NCBI GenBank assembly: GCA_000435515.1
Contig: FR884158.1
Location: forward strand, 42,882 to 57,409
Direction: 5' to 3'
Length of the DNA stretch: 14,528 nucleotides
From: Firmicutes bacterium CAG:582
GTDB taxonomy: Bacteria > Bacillota_I > Bacilli_A > RF39 > UBA660
Shown here in pieces: positions 6,167 to 12,966 of this stretch. The position numbers were made by a program, and so were the translations under genes. Below the pieces are notes generated by a model that made no database searches, was not told the DNA's origin, and saw only the letters and a program-made list of their open reading frames with translations. The first letter of the stretch is position 1. Each line of letters begins with the position of its first letter.

Positions 6167-7681
6167 ATGAAAGGAAAAATATTGGGGTTTATATTAACAA
6201 TATTGGTAAGTGGTTTATTGTTCTTTTGTGGAACTAACGTTGATTTTGCATCAGAACCACAAGAAGTTTATCAAGTCTATTTAAATGGTGATAAACTTGG
6301 TTTGATTAAATCAAAAGAAAAATTTTTAAATATGATTGATACTGAACAAGAAGCTTTAAGAAAACAATATGGTGTTGATAAAGTATATCCACCAGATGGT
6401 TTAGATATCAAAAAAATATATACATATAATGATGATATTTTAAAAGAAGAAGATGTGTATAATAGTATTAAAGATAAAGAACCTTTTATGATAGAGGGGT
6501 ATGTTGCTAAAATTGTTTATACTGAAAAGAAAATTATCAACGATGATCAAGTAATTGAACCTGGGAAACCAGTTGAAATAAGCATGATGAGTAAGGATAT
6601 CATGAAAGAAGCTTTATATAAAACAGCTGCGGCTTTTATTGGGTCAAAAAATCTTGATGATTATAACAAAAATACTCAAGAAAAAATTACGGATACTGGA
6701 TCAATTATTAATTCAGTATATTTTGAAGAAACGATTACTATAAGAAAAGGTTTAGTTTCAACAAATAACATAATATTTAAAGATTCTGGTGAACTTTCTA
6801 AATATTTATTGTATGGAACTTTGGATGAACAAAAGACATATATAACAAAAGTAGGAGAAAATTTGGATGCTATAGCTGATGCTAATAACTTAAATATTGA
6901 GGAGTTAATGATTGCAAATCCTCAATATACTAAGTCAAATGTATTACTTGCAGCAGGTGAAAAAGTAAATGTAGGACTTATTTCTCCATTAGTAAGCGTA
7001 GTTTATAAAAAGACTGAAGTAAAAGATATCGAGGTTCAATATAAAACAACATACATTGATGATAAAAATAGATATACTGACTATAAACAAGTAACAACTC
7101 AAGGTCAAAATGGAGTTAAAAGAATTACTCAAGATATAAAGTATGTTAATGGAGAAATAAATTCATTAGTTATAAGCAAAACTGAAACTATTAAAGATCC
7201 AGTTAATGAAGTTGTAACAAGAGGAATAAAAAAATCAGCAAGCAGTGGAAGTGAATTCTATCATTCTCCTCAAGGTAACAGTGATTGGAGTTGGCCAACA
7301 ATATCTCCTTTTGTAATTACTTCTAGATTTAAGTGGCGTTGGGGTAAACAACATCAAGGAATAGATATTTCGGGATGTGGATATCGTTCTCCAATATATG
7401 CTGTTCAAGATGGAACAGTTTATAAAGTAAACTATAATTCTAGTTTAAATGAAGGATTATCTATTTATATAGATCATGGTAATGGTTATATCACTCAATA
7501 TATGCATTTAGCTGCTATCTTAGTTAAAGAAGGACAGACGGTTAAAAGAGAGCAAAAAATTGCATTAATGGGATCAACTGGTTTCTCAACAGGAACACAT
7601 TTACATTTAGGTGTATTTAAAGGTAAACCATATCAAGGAGGAGTTGCACTAGATCCTTGTGCATCAATATTCAAATGTTAG
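6167..7681 (+). CDS. Exported LysM-G5-M23 peptidoglycan endopeptidase
   Basis: Predicted secreted or membrane-anchored zinc metallopeptidase that cuts peptide cross-links in peptidoglycan. A hydrophobic N-terminal segment (LGFILTILVSGLLFFC) acts as signal or anchor; there is no good AxA cleavage site or lipobox. After an unassigned extracytoplasmic region come a LysM-like domain (about residues 224-270, YITKVGENLDAIADANNLN), a G5-type domain (about 275-352) and a C-terminal M23/lysostaphin domain. The zinc ligands are visible: H396 and D400 in HQGID, and H480 in THLHLG. Three cysteines in or beside the catalytic domain (in SGCGY, DPCAS and the final residue) could form an extracellular disulfide. 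It starts 8 bases after dnaB (AGGTGG overlaps the dnaB stop) and overlaps walJ, so it may belong to the WalRK-linked wall-homeostasis set. Confidence 0.92.
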   Translation: MKGKILGFILTILVSGLLFFCGTNVDFASEPQEVYQVYLNGDKLGLIKSKEKFLNMIDTEQEALRKQYGVDKVYPPDGLDIKKIYTYNDDILKEEDVYNSIKDKEPFMIEGYVAKIVYTEKKIINDDQVIEPGKPVEISMMSKDIMKEALYKTAAAFIGSKNLDDYNKNTQEKITDTGSIINSVYFEETITIRKGLVSTNNIIFKDSGELSKYLLYGTLDEQKTYITKVGENLDAIADANNLNIEELMIANPQYTKSNVLLAAGEKVNVGLISPLVSVVYKKTEVKDIEVQYKTTYIDDKNRYTDYKQVTTQGQNGVKRITQDIKYVNGEINSLVISKTETIKDPVNEVVTRGIKKSASSGSEFYHSPQGNSDWSWPTISPFVITSRFKWRWGKQHQGIDISGCGYRSPIYAVQDGTVYKVNYNSSLNEGLSIYIDHGNGYITQYMHLAAILVKEGQTVKREQKIALMGSTGFSTGTHLHLGVFKGKPYQGGVALDPCASIFKC

Positions 7682-8439
7682 TTTCCGTATTGGCAAGTGG
7701 AAGTGAAGGAAATTCCACATATTTAAAAATTGGAAATAAAAATATTTTAATAGATATAGGTATGAATAATAAATATATTGCGACTAAATTAGGTGAGTTG
7801 GGTGTTGAAACAAAAGATATTGATTATGTTTTTATAACTCATACTCATACTGACCATACAGGAGCAATGAAAGTATTCTTTAAGAAAAATACTCCGTTTG
7901 TTTTTGTTGATGAAAAGATGATGATTGAACTTCCTTTCTTAGAGGATTATCCAAATTTATGTTTTGATTCAGATGAAATGGATTTTGGTGATTTTAAAGT
8001 AGAACCATTTAGGACAAGCCATGATGCTCCAGGTTCACGAGGATATATTTTTAAAGAAGGGGATAAGAGTTTTGTATATGTAACCGATACGGGATACATA
8101 AACCATAAACTTTTTGATAAACTAAGCAATCATGATCTATATGTATTTGAAAGTAACCATGATGTTGAAATGCTGATGCATGGGCCATATCCACCATGGT
8201 TAAAAAAACGTATTAGAGGTGATGAAGGCCACTTATCAAATAATCAATGTGGTTTTTATCTAAGTAAATTTATTGGGCCTAAAACCAAAGAAATTGCTCT
8301 TGCACATCTCTCACATGAAAATAATTCTCCGGAGCTTGCTATGAAAACAGTGAAAAATGAATTAGAAGAAAATGGCATTGAGTTTAATAATATAATAATA
8401 GCTAAGCAAAGAGAAAGAACTGATTTAATAAAATTATGA
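7675..8439 (+). CDS. walJ: WalJ/YycJ-type metallo-beta-lactamase-fold hydrolase
   Basis: MBL-fold phosphodiesterase-like protein of the YycJ group, usually encoded with the WalRK cell-wall two-component system; a nuclease-type role linking DNA and wall status has been proposed for the family. I chose ATG 7675 (254 residues) because MLVSVLASGSEGNSTYL matches the usual N-terminus; an upstream TTG at 7657 would only add CINIQ-type residues. The start overlaps the preceding stop by 7 bases, implying coupled translation, and no clear ribosome binding site is seen. The metal motif HTHTDH gives H56, H58, D60 and H61; further conserved pieces are TSHDAPGSRGY, VTDTGY, ESNHD and LAHLSHEN. walR and walK are not in the window. 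Confidence 0.92.
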   Translation: MLVSVLASGSEGNSTYLKIGNKNILIDIGMNNKYIATKLGELGVETKDIDYVFITHTHTDHTGAMKVFFKKNTPFVFVDEKMMIELPFLEDYPNLCFDSDEMDFGDFKVEPFRTSHDAPGSRGYIFKEGDKSFVYVTDTGYINHKLFDKLSNHDLYVFESNHDVEMLMHGPYPPWLKKRIRGDEGHLSNNQCGFYLSKFIGPKTKEIALAHLSHENNSPELAMKTVKNELEENGIEFNNIIIAKQRERTDLIKL

Positions 8440-8870
8440 TTAAGGTAATATGTGTAGGTAAGATAAAAGAAGAATATTTATCTTTAATGATAAATGATTA
8501 TTATAAAAGAATAAATAAGTACCATAAATTAGAAATAATTGAGCTAAAAGATTCTAATATTGAAGCCGAAGGAGAATTGATTTTAAAAAATTTGAAGCCA
8601 ACTGATTACATTATTACTTGTGAAATAGATGGTAAAAATTTAAGCAGTGTAGAGCTTTCTAATAAGATTAATGAATGGTTTATAAGTAATTCTAATTTAG
8701 TTTTCATAATTGGCGGATCCGATGGAATTGATGAAAGAATAAAGAAGATGAGTAACTATAAGTTATCATTTGGAAGAAATACTTTTCCACATGGAGTGTT
8801 TAGAGCAATTCTTTTAGAACAGCTATATAGGTCATTTAAAATACTTAATAATGAGACATATCATAAGTGA
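8436..8870 (+). CDS. rlmH: 23S rRNA pseudouridine(1915) N3-methyltransferase RlmH
   Basis: SPOUT-class methyltransferase that uses S-adenosylmethionine to methylate pseudouridine 1915 in helix 69 of 23S rRNA, acting on the assembled ribosome. Visible are MIKVICVGKIKEEYL at the N-terminus, the trefoil-knot SAM site FIIGGSDGIDE, and the C-terminal HGVFRAILLEQLYRSFKILNNETYHK, which ends in the family's usual YHK. At 144 residues it is about 15 shorter than the Bacillus or E. coli proteins, mostly in the middle loop, but all core motifs remain. It overlaps walJ by 4 bases (ATGA), as coupled pairs do. The transcript ends at a terminator overlapping the stop codon. Confidence 0.95.
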   Translation: MIKVICVGKIKEEYLSLMINDYYKRINKYHKLEIIELKDSNIEAEGELILKNLKPTDYIITCEIDGKNLSSVELSNKINEWFISNSNLVFIIGGSDGIDERIKKMSNYKLSFGRNTFPHGVFRAILLEQLYRSFKILNNETYHK

Positions 8871-8885
8871 TGTGTTCTTTTTTTT
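8856..8885 (+). terminator. Terminator of the rplI-rlmH operon
   Basis: Stem ACATATCA/TGATGTGT (8856-8863 and 8868-8875, one G-U pair), loop TAAG and a following T run. The right arm starts at the rlmH stop codon. Confidence 0.8.
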
Positions 8886-8891
8886 ACAATC

Positions 8892-8912
8892 TTTTTAACA
8901 AATTGTTAAAAA
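8892..8912 (+). promoter_or_regulatory. Palindromic operator candidate upstream of the pncA promoter
   Basis: A perfect inverted repeat TTTTTAACA-AAT-TGTTAAAAA ending 4 bases before the -35. Its core TTAACAAATTGTTAA (8895-8909) matches the site at 8993-9007 in 13 of 15 positions. It is followed by a mixed sequence, not a T run, and a complete terminator lies just before it, so a protein-binding site is more likely than a second terminator. I propose the NrtR-like regulator encoded downstream as the binder. Confidence 0.6.
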
Positions 8913-8916
8913 GTGG

Positions 8917-8945
8917 TTGACAAATAAGTCTGTTTTTAATATTAT
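8917..8945 (+). promoter_or_regulatory. Sigma-A promoter of the NAD salvage operon
   Basis: Consensus TTGACA (8917-8922), exactly 17 bp, then TATTAT (8940-8945). Unlike the other promoters in this window it has a perfect -35 and no TGn extension. The predicted start is about 8951-8953. Confidence 0.88.
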
Positions 8946-8955
8946 GTTAATAACA
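8945..8955 (+). repeat. TGTTA-A-TAACA inverted repeat on the -10/start site
   Basis: TGTTAATAACA is a perfect palindrome made of the same TGTTA/TAACA half-sites as the flanking operator candidates, but in everted order with 1-base spacing. It overlaps the last base of the -10 and the predicted start, a position where a bound repressor would block initiation. Confidence 0.45.
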
Positions 8956-8975
8956 AGAGAAAACATCTCTTGTTA
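8951..8975 (+). promoter_or_regulatory. 10-bp stem-loop at the predicted 5' end of the pncA transcript
   Basis: Perfect arms TAACAAGAGA (8951-8960) and TCTCTTGTTA (8966-8975) with loop AAACA. In RNA it would be a 5'-terminal hairpin, which can stabilise an mRNA; in DNA its arms again end in TAACA/TGTTA half-sites. TCTCTT of the right arm could alternatively pair with AAGAGG of the pncA ribosome binding site (9009-9014, one G-U), so a switching role is conceivable. No T run follows, so it is not a terminator. Confidence 0.55.
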
Positions 8976-8992
8976 AATTATAAATTTTGATA

Positions 8993-9007
8993 TTAACAAA
9001 ATGTTAG
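8993..9007 (+). promoter_or_regulatory. Second operator candidate, between promoter and pncA
   Basis: TTAACAAAATGTTAG has TAACA/TGTTA arms with a 3-base spacer, the same architecture as the site at 8895-8909. Its centre lies about 98 bp from that site's. It directly abuts the pncA ribosome binding site. Confidence 0.55.
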
Positions 9008-9019
9008 AAAGAGGATTTT

Positions 9020-9658
9020 ATGGAAAAGAAAAAATTAGAAGATTTTGAAAGATGCGTATTTAATATTGATATGGTAGAGGGTTTTGTAAATATTGGACCA
9101 ATGTCCAATAAGAAATATAACTTACTTGTGCCAGCTCAAAAAGAAATTATGGATGATATCAGAGAGAATGGTGAATTAATCACTTTTATTGGAGAAGCAC
9201 ATTTAGAAAATGCTTCGGAATTTAAAAATTATCCACCCCATTGTGAAGTGGGAACTAAAGAAGCTGAATTTATAAGTGATTTTAACGAATATTTAGGATA
9301 CGTTAATACATTAATCTATCGAAAAAATTCAATTAATGGAATGTTAAATCCAAAATTACTTGAAGATTTAAAGATGATGACAAATTTAAAAGAAGTTATT
9401 TTTACTGGCGTATGCGAGGACTTATGTGTTATGGATTTTGCACGTACATTTGCAAGATATATGGATGAACTTAATAGAACAGTAAACATGTTTGTTTCTT
9501 CTAATGCTGTTGATACGTTTGATGCTAAGTATCATAATCGTGAACATTGGAAAAGTGTTGCAAAAGAAGTAATGGAAAGTGCTGGAATCAAATATGTAGA
9601 AAATTTTGAAGAATTAAAAAAAGAAGAAAAAAAATTGAATTTGAGGAAGTGTGTTTAG
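9020..9658 (+). CDS. pncA: Nicotinamidase (isochorismatase-fold cysteine hydrolase)
   Basis: Predicted to hydrolyse nicotinamide to nicotinate and ammonia, the first step of NAD salvage. The 212-residue protein has the family triad: D17 (NIDMVEGF), K102 (IYRKNS) and nucleophile C132 (TGVCEDLCV). YPPHCEVGTKEAEF (71-84) matches the nicotinamidase motif [WF]PxHxxxGTxGxE. The metal site is atypical: the usual DxH reads E59-A-H61, and the second upstream His is missing (LENASEF), leaving H61 and H74. Another small-amide hydrolase is therefore possible, but its place as first gene of an NAD operon makes nicotinamidase by far the best call. AGAGGA lies about 5 bases before the ATG. A Lys/Glu-rich tail ends one base before pncB. 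Confidence 0.87.
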   Translation: MEKKKLEDFERCVFNIDMVEGFVNIGPMSNKKYNLLVPAQKEIMDDIRENGELITFIGEAHLENASEFKNYPPHCEVGTKEAEFISDFNEYLGYVNTLIYRKNSINGMLNPKLLEDLKMMTNLKEVIFTGVCEDLCVMDFARTFARYMDELNRTVNMFVSSNAVDTFDAKYHNREHWKSVAKEVMESAGIKYVENFEELKKEEKKLNLRKCV

Positions 9659-9659
9659 T

Positions 9660-11120
9660 ATGAAAATAGAAAGATTACCAAGAAATTATACATTGTTAAC
9701 TGATGAGTACGAATTTACAATGTCAGAAACTTATTTTAAAAATGGAAAGAAAGATGAGATAGCCGTATTTGATGTTTTCTTTAGAAAAGTTCCAACAAAT
9801 GGTGGTTATGCTATAATGGCTGGACTTGATAAAGTTATTGAATATATTAGCAATCTACATTTTGGAGAAGAAGAAATTTCTTATTTAAAACGTGGAGGAT
9901 ATGATGAAAATTTCATTGAATATTTAAAAAATTTCAAATTTACAGGAAATATTTATGCTATACCTGATGGTACTCCAGTATTTCCGAATGAACCAATAAT
10001 TACTGTTGAAGCTCCAATTATTGAAGCTCAAGTTGTTGAAACGGCAATTTTATCCCTAGTAAATGGTGCGATGGAACATGCAACCGGTGCAAGAAGAATA
10101 GTTGAAGCAACTCCTAAAAATGTACCAATTATGGAATTTGGCAGTAGAAGAGCTGATGGTTTGGAGGCAGCAATAGATGCTTCTCTTTATGGAATTATGG
10201 CTGGGTGTTTAGGAACAAGCAATGCATACGCTGCTAACATGCTTGGGATTCAAGCGTTGGGAACTCAAGCTCATAGTTATATAGAAACATTTGATACAGA
10301 GTATGATGCTTTTCTTGCTTATGCAAAAGCGTATCCAAATAATTGTTTATTATTAGTTGATACAATTGATACATTAAAAAGTGGAATTCCAAATGCAATT
10401 AGAGTGGCTAAAGAATATTTAATTCCAAATGGATATAGATTAAAAGGAATTCGTATAGATTCTGGAGATCTTGCTTATCTTTCTAAAAAGGCAAGAATAA
10501 TGTTAGATGAAGCTGGACTTAATGATGCTCAAATATGTCTAAGCAATGGCTTAAATGCTAATACAATTAAATCCCTTGTTGATGAGGGTGCTTGTTTTAA
10601 TTCTTTAGGAGTAGGTGATAATATTTCTAAACCTGATGGTCGTATGGGTTGTGTTTATAAAGAAGTTGCTATAGTTAAAGATGGAAAAAGAATTCCTAAA
10701 ATAAAACTTAGTAATGATATAGTTAAAACAATAAATCCAGATTTTAAAGATTTATATCGTGCATATGATAAAGAAACTGGTTATGCTCTTGCTGATATTA
10801 TGGTAAGACATGGTGAAAGTGTTAAGGGTGATAAATTAATAATCGTTGATCCAGTGAACATTTTAAAACAAAGTAAGATTAGCAACTATACTTTAATACC
10901 ACTTCAAAAACAAATATTTAAAGTTGGTGTTTTGGTATATGATGATCCAACAATATTAGAAAAGCGTGATTATTGTGAAGCTCAAATGACTACGATCTAT
11001 CCTGAAATAAAAAGAGAAGTTAATCCACATACTTATTACGTTGATGGAACGCAAGAGTATGTTGAATTTAAAAATAATATGATAAAAAGTTTAAAAAATA
11101 GAGAATTAGGAGGAGAATAA
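9660..11120 (+). CDS. pncB: Nicotinate phosphoribosyltransferase
   Basis: Condenses nicotinate with PRPP to nicotinate mononucleotide, using ATP to drive turnover through a phosphohistidine. I chose ATG 9660 (486 residues) over GTG 9651, because GGAAGTG at 9645-9651 lies 8 bases before the ATG and MKIERLPRNYTLLTDEYEF matches homologues. Visible are LLTDEYEFTM (nicotinate-side loop), RKVPTNGGYAIMAGL, MEFGSRRADG (158-167), GTQAHSYI with the likely phosphorylated H205, RIDSGDLA (265-272, PRPP side) and SNGLNANTI plus LGVGDNIS (phosphate binding). It is the long bacterial/eukaryotic-like NAPRTase type. It is separated by one base from both pncA and nadE, hence co-transcribed and probably translationally coupled. 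Confidence 0.96.
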   Translation: MKIERLPRNYTLLTDEYEFTMSETYFKNGKKDEIAVFDVFFRKVPTNGGYAIMAGLDKVIEYISNLHFGEEEISYLKRGGYDENFIEYLKNFKFTGNIYAIPDGTPVFPNEPIITVEAPIIEAQVVETAILSLVNGAMEHATGARRIVEATPKNVPIMEFGSRRADGLEAAIDASLYGIMAGCLGTSNAYAANMLGIQALGTQAHSYIETFDTEYDAFLAYAKAYPNNCLLLVDTIDTLKSGIPNAIRVAKEYLIPNGYRLKGIRIDSGDLAYLSKKARIMLDEAGLNDAQICLSNGLNANTIKSLVDEGACFNSLGVGDNISKPDGRMGCVYKEVAIVKDGKRIPKIKLSNDIVKTINPDFKDLYRAYDKETGYALADIMVRHGESVKGDKLIIVDPVNILKQSKISNYTLIPLQKQIFKVGVLVYDDPTILEKRDYCEAQMTTIYPEIKREVNPHTYYVDGTQEYVEFKNNMIKSLKNRELGGE

Positions 11121-11121
11121 T

Positions 11122-11877
11122 ATGTTTAATGCGAAGAAAGAGACAAAAAATATTATAAATTTTATAAGAAAATATTACGAAGATAATAATTTAGGTGGTT
11201 GTGTTTTAGGTATAAGTGGAGGAAAAGATTCTGCTGTAGTTGCTGCTATTATGTGTGAGGCAATAGGTAAAGAAAATGTTTTAGGAGTAACACTTCCATG
11301 CCATTCAAAGGAAAATGATAAAAGCGACGCAAAAATTGTAAGTGATGCATTCGGTTTTGAACTTGTCGATTTAGATTTAACTGATGCATTTGATGTAATA
11401 AAAGGTAAAGTTAATTTATTAGGTGGCTTTACTGATGAAGAAACTCTCAATAGTGATATCAATTTAAAACCAAGATTAAGAATGAGTGCTGTTTATTATT
11501 TAGCTGCATTGAAAACAGCTTTAACTCATAAAACTTATATAGTTGCTGGAACTAGTAATAAAAGCGAATTATTTGTAGGTTATTTTACTAAAGGTGGAGA
11601 TTCTGTTCATGATATAGGAGTTTTAACTGATTATACAGTTGACGAAGTTATTAAAATTGGTGAAGTTTTAAATGTACCAGCCTCTGTTTTATATAAAGCT
11701 CCTAGTGATGGTTTATCAAATAAAACAGATGAGGATAAATTAGGAGTTACTTATGCTGATATAAAAAAATATATGAATGGTGAAAAATTGGATAAAAAGA
11801 TAAGTGATAAAATAGAAAAACTTCATAATAATGCTTATCATAAATTTAATTTACCATATTATAAGAGAGAAGTATGA
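11122..11877 (+). CDS. nadE: Ammonia-dependent NAD+ synthetase
   Basis: Last step of NAD synthesis: ATP-dependent amidation of NaAD to NAD+. The 251-residue protein is the short form without a glutaminase (nitrilase) domain, so it should use free ammonia, as in Bacillus. The N-type ATP pyrophosphatase P-loop SGGKDS is at 32-37; further motifs are PCHSKENDKSDA, a GTSNKSELFVGYFTKGGD segment equivalent to the GTxNxSE...GYFTxxGD motif, and KAPSDGLSNKTDEDKLGVTY, equivalent to PSAGLxxGQTDExELGxxY. AGGAGGA precedes ATG 11122. The stop overlaps the nadD start (ATGA). Confidence 0.96.
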   Translation: MFNAKKETKNIINFIRKYYEDNNLGGCVLGISGGKDSAVVAAIMCEAIGKENVLGVTLPCHSKENDKSDAKIVSDAFGFELVDLDLTDAFDVIKGKVNLLGGFTDEETLNSDINLKPRLRMSAVYYLAALKTALTHKTYIVAGTSNKSELFVGYFTKGGDSVHDIGVLTDYTVDEVIKIGEVLNVPASVLYKAPSDGLSNKTDEDKLGVTYADIKKYMNGEKLDKKISDKIEKLHNNAYHKFNLPYYKREV

Positions 11878-12440
11878 AAATAGGTATATTTGGTGGAACA
11901 TTTAATCCTCCACATAAGATGCATTTAAAAATAGCTCTTTCATTAATAGAAAAAAATTATGTTGATAAAATTATATTTGTTCCAACAGGAAATAAATATG
12001 ATAGAAAAGATTTAAATAATGAAAATGATAGACTTAATATGGTAAATCTAATGATTAATGATTATAAGAATTTAGAATCAAGTGATTTTGAGTTAGGAAA
12101 GATAATGGTTTATACATATCAAACTTTAAATCATTTTAAAAAGTTATACAAAAATGATGAAATATATTTCATATGTGGAAGTGATAATATAAATGATTTT
12201 AAAACTTGGAAAAATTATGAATATATCTTGAATAATTTTAAAGTTTTAGTAATACCTAGAAATAATGAAAAAATCAATATAAAAAGCTCAAATATTATAC
12301 TTACAGATGTTAAAGCTGATAATTTGTCCTCAACATATATCAGAAATAATATAAAAAATATTAAAAACACAGATGATTTAATCGATAAAAAAGTATTAGA
12401 TTATATTAAAGAAAGGAATTTCTATGAAAGAGGTTGTTGA
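11874..12440 (+). CDS. nadD: Nicotinate-nucleotide adenylyltransferase
   Basis: Transfers AMP from ATP to NaMN giving NaAD. The 188-residue protein begins MKIGIFGGTFNPPHKMHL, the nucleotidylyltransferase signature, and has FVPTGNKYDRKDL, YFICGSDNINDFKTW and SSTYIR (152-157), the second ATP-binding motif, ending in a typical KVLDYIKERNFY. The (H/T)xGH motif reads H14-K-M-H17: both histidines are present but Met16 replaces the usual Gly. It overlaps nadE by 4 bases and pncC by 17. In many Firmicutes nadD is followed by yqeK and rsfS; here NAD genes follow instead. Confidence 0.94.
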   Translation: MKIGIFGGTFNPPHKMHLKIALSLIEKNYVDKIIFVPTGNKYDRKDLNNENDRLNMVNLMINDYKNLESSDFELGKIMVYTYQTLNHFKKLYKNDEIYFICGSDNINDFKTWKNYEYILNNFKVLVIPRNNEKINIKSSNIILTDVKADNLSSTYIRNNIKNIKNTDDLIDKKVLDYIKERNFYERGC

Positions 12441-12909
12441 ATTATTAATAGAAAAACATAAAAGAATAGCTACAATGGAATCATGTACTGGTGGGTTTAT
12501 AGCTTCAAGCATTACAGATATAGATGGATCTAGTGAAATATTAAGTTTTAGTGCTGTAACTTATTCTAATGAATATAAAATTAAACTTGGGGTCAATCAG
12601 GAAACAATTGATGTTTATTCAGTATATAGTAAAGAAGTAGCTGAGGAAATGGCTAAAAATATAACTGATATAGCTTTAAGTGATTATGGTATAGGAATAA
12701 CTGGTAAAATAAATCGAAGTGATAAAAATAATTTATATGGAGAGAACAATAAAATATATTATTCAATATATGATAAAACAAATAATAAATTTTCTGATTT
12801 TGAGTTAACAACTATCGATGATACAAGATATAATAATAAAATATTTATAAAAGATAATATAGCTATATCTCTTTTAAAAATGTTAAAAAAGGAAGAAGAA
12901 AATAATTAA
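12424..12909 (+). CDS. pncC: PncC-type nicotinamide-nucleotide (NMN) amidase, CinA C-terminal family
   Basis: Predicted to deamidate NMN to NaMN, recycling NMN released for example by NAD-dependent DNA ligase. It is a stand-alone CinA C-terminal domain (161 residues) without the N-terminal MoCF domain of CinA. Family marks are MESCTGGFIASSITDIDGSS with probable nucleophile S20, and VTYSNEYK ... LGV with K52. The usual GIAGPxGG stretch reads GITGKINRSD (91-100), so the glycine-rich loop is altered and activity is less certain than for neighbours. AAAGGA in the 3' end of nadD serves as ribosome binding site, and the 17-base overlap implies coupling. No terminator follows, so the transcript may run into nrtR. 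Confidence 0.85.
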   Translation: MKEVVELLIEKHKRIATMESCTGGFIASSITDIDGSSEILSFSAVTYSNEYKIKLGVNQETIDVYSVYSKEVAEEMAKNITDIALSDYGIGITGKINRSDKNNLYGENNKIYYSIYDKTNNKFSDFELTTIDDTRYNNKIFIKDNIAISLLKMLKKEEENN

Positions 12910-12913
12910 CAAA

Positions 12914-12942
12914 TTTAAACTGCTAAAAAAATATGTTATAAT
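12914..12942 (+). promoter_or_regulatory. Extended -10 promoter of nrtR-ung
   Basis: TTTAAA (12914-12919, 4 of 6 matches to -35), a 17-bp spacer and TATAAT (12937-12942) with a TGT extension. The -35 overlaps the half-site TTAACAAATT (12906-12915), identical to the left ten bases of the operator candidate at 8895. The predicted start is about 12948-12950. Confidence 0.75.
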
Positions 12943-12953
12943 CAAATTGTTAT
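12939..12953 (+). promoter_or_regulatory. Operator-like site at the nrtR transcription start
   Basis: TAATCAAATTGTTAT matches TTAACAAATTGTTAA (8895-8909) at 12 of 15 positions and overlaps the -10 and predicted start, suggesting autoregulation. The left arm is imperfect, and in AT-rich DNA some similarity is expected by chance. Confidence 0.4.
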
Positions 12954-12966
12954 GAAGAGGTGTTCT

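Noticed and set aside
8892..8912. A second terminator after rlmH
   Set aside because: A good terminator with a T run already ends at about 8885, and this AT-only-armed palindrome lacks a following T run. It also shares its core with the site at 8993, which favours an operator.
8951..9019. A known NAD+ riboswitch class in the pncA leader
   Set aside because: The leader is only about 65 bases with one simple hairpin; I cannot match it to the conserved features of the described NAD+ classes, so I list it only as a stem-loop.
9651..9659. GTG start for pncB
   Set aside because: The ribosome binding site is too close to GTG 9651 and well placed for ATG 9660, which also matches family N-termini.
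12952..12966. Earlier ATG for nrtR
   Set aside because: It is only a few bases after the predicted transcript start, and the ribosome binding site lies inside the extra five codons, ahead of ATG 12967.
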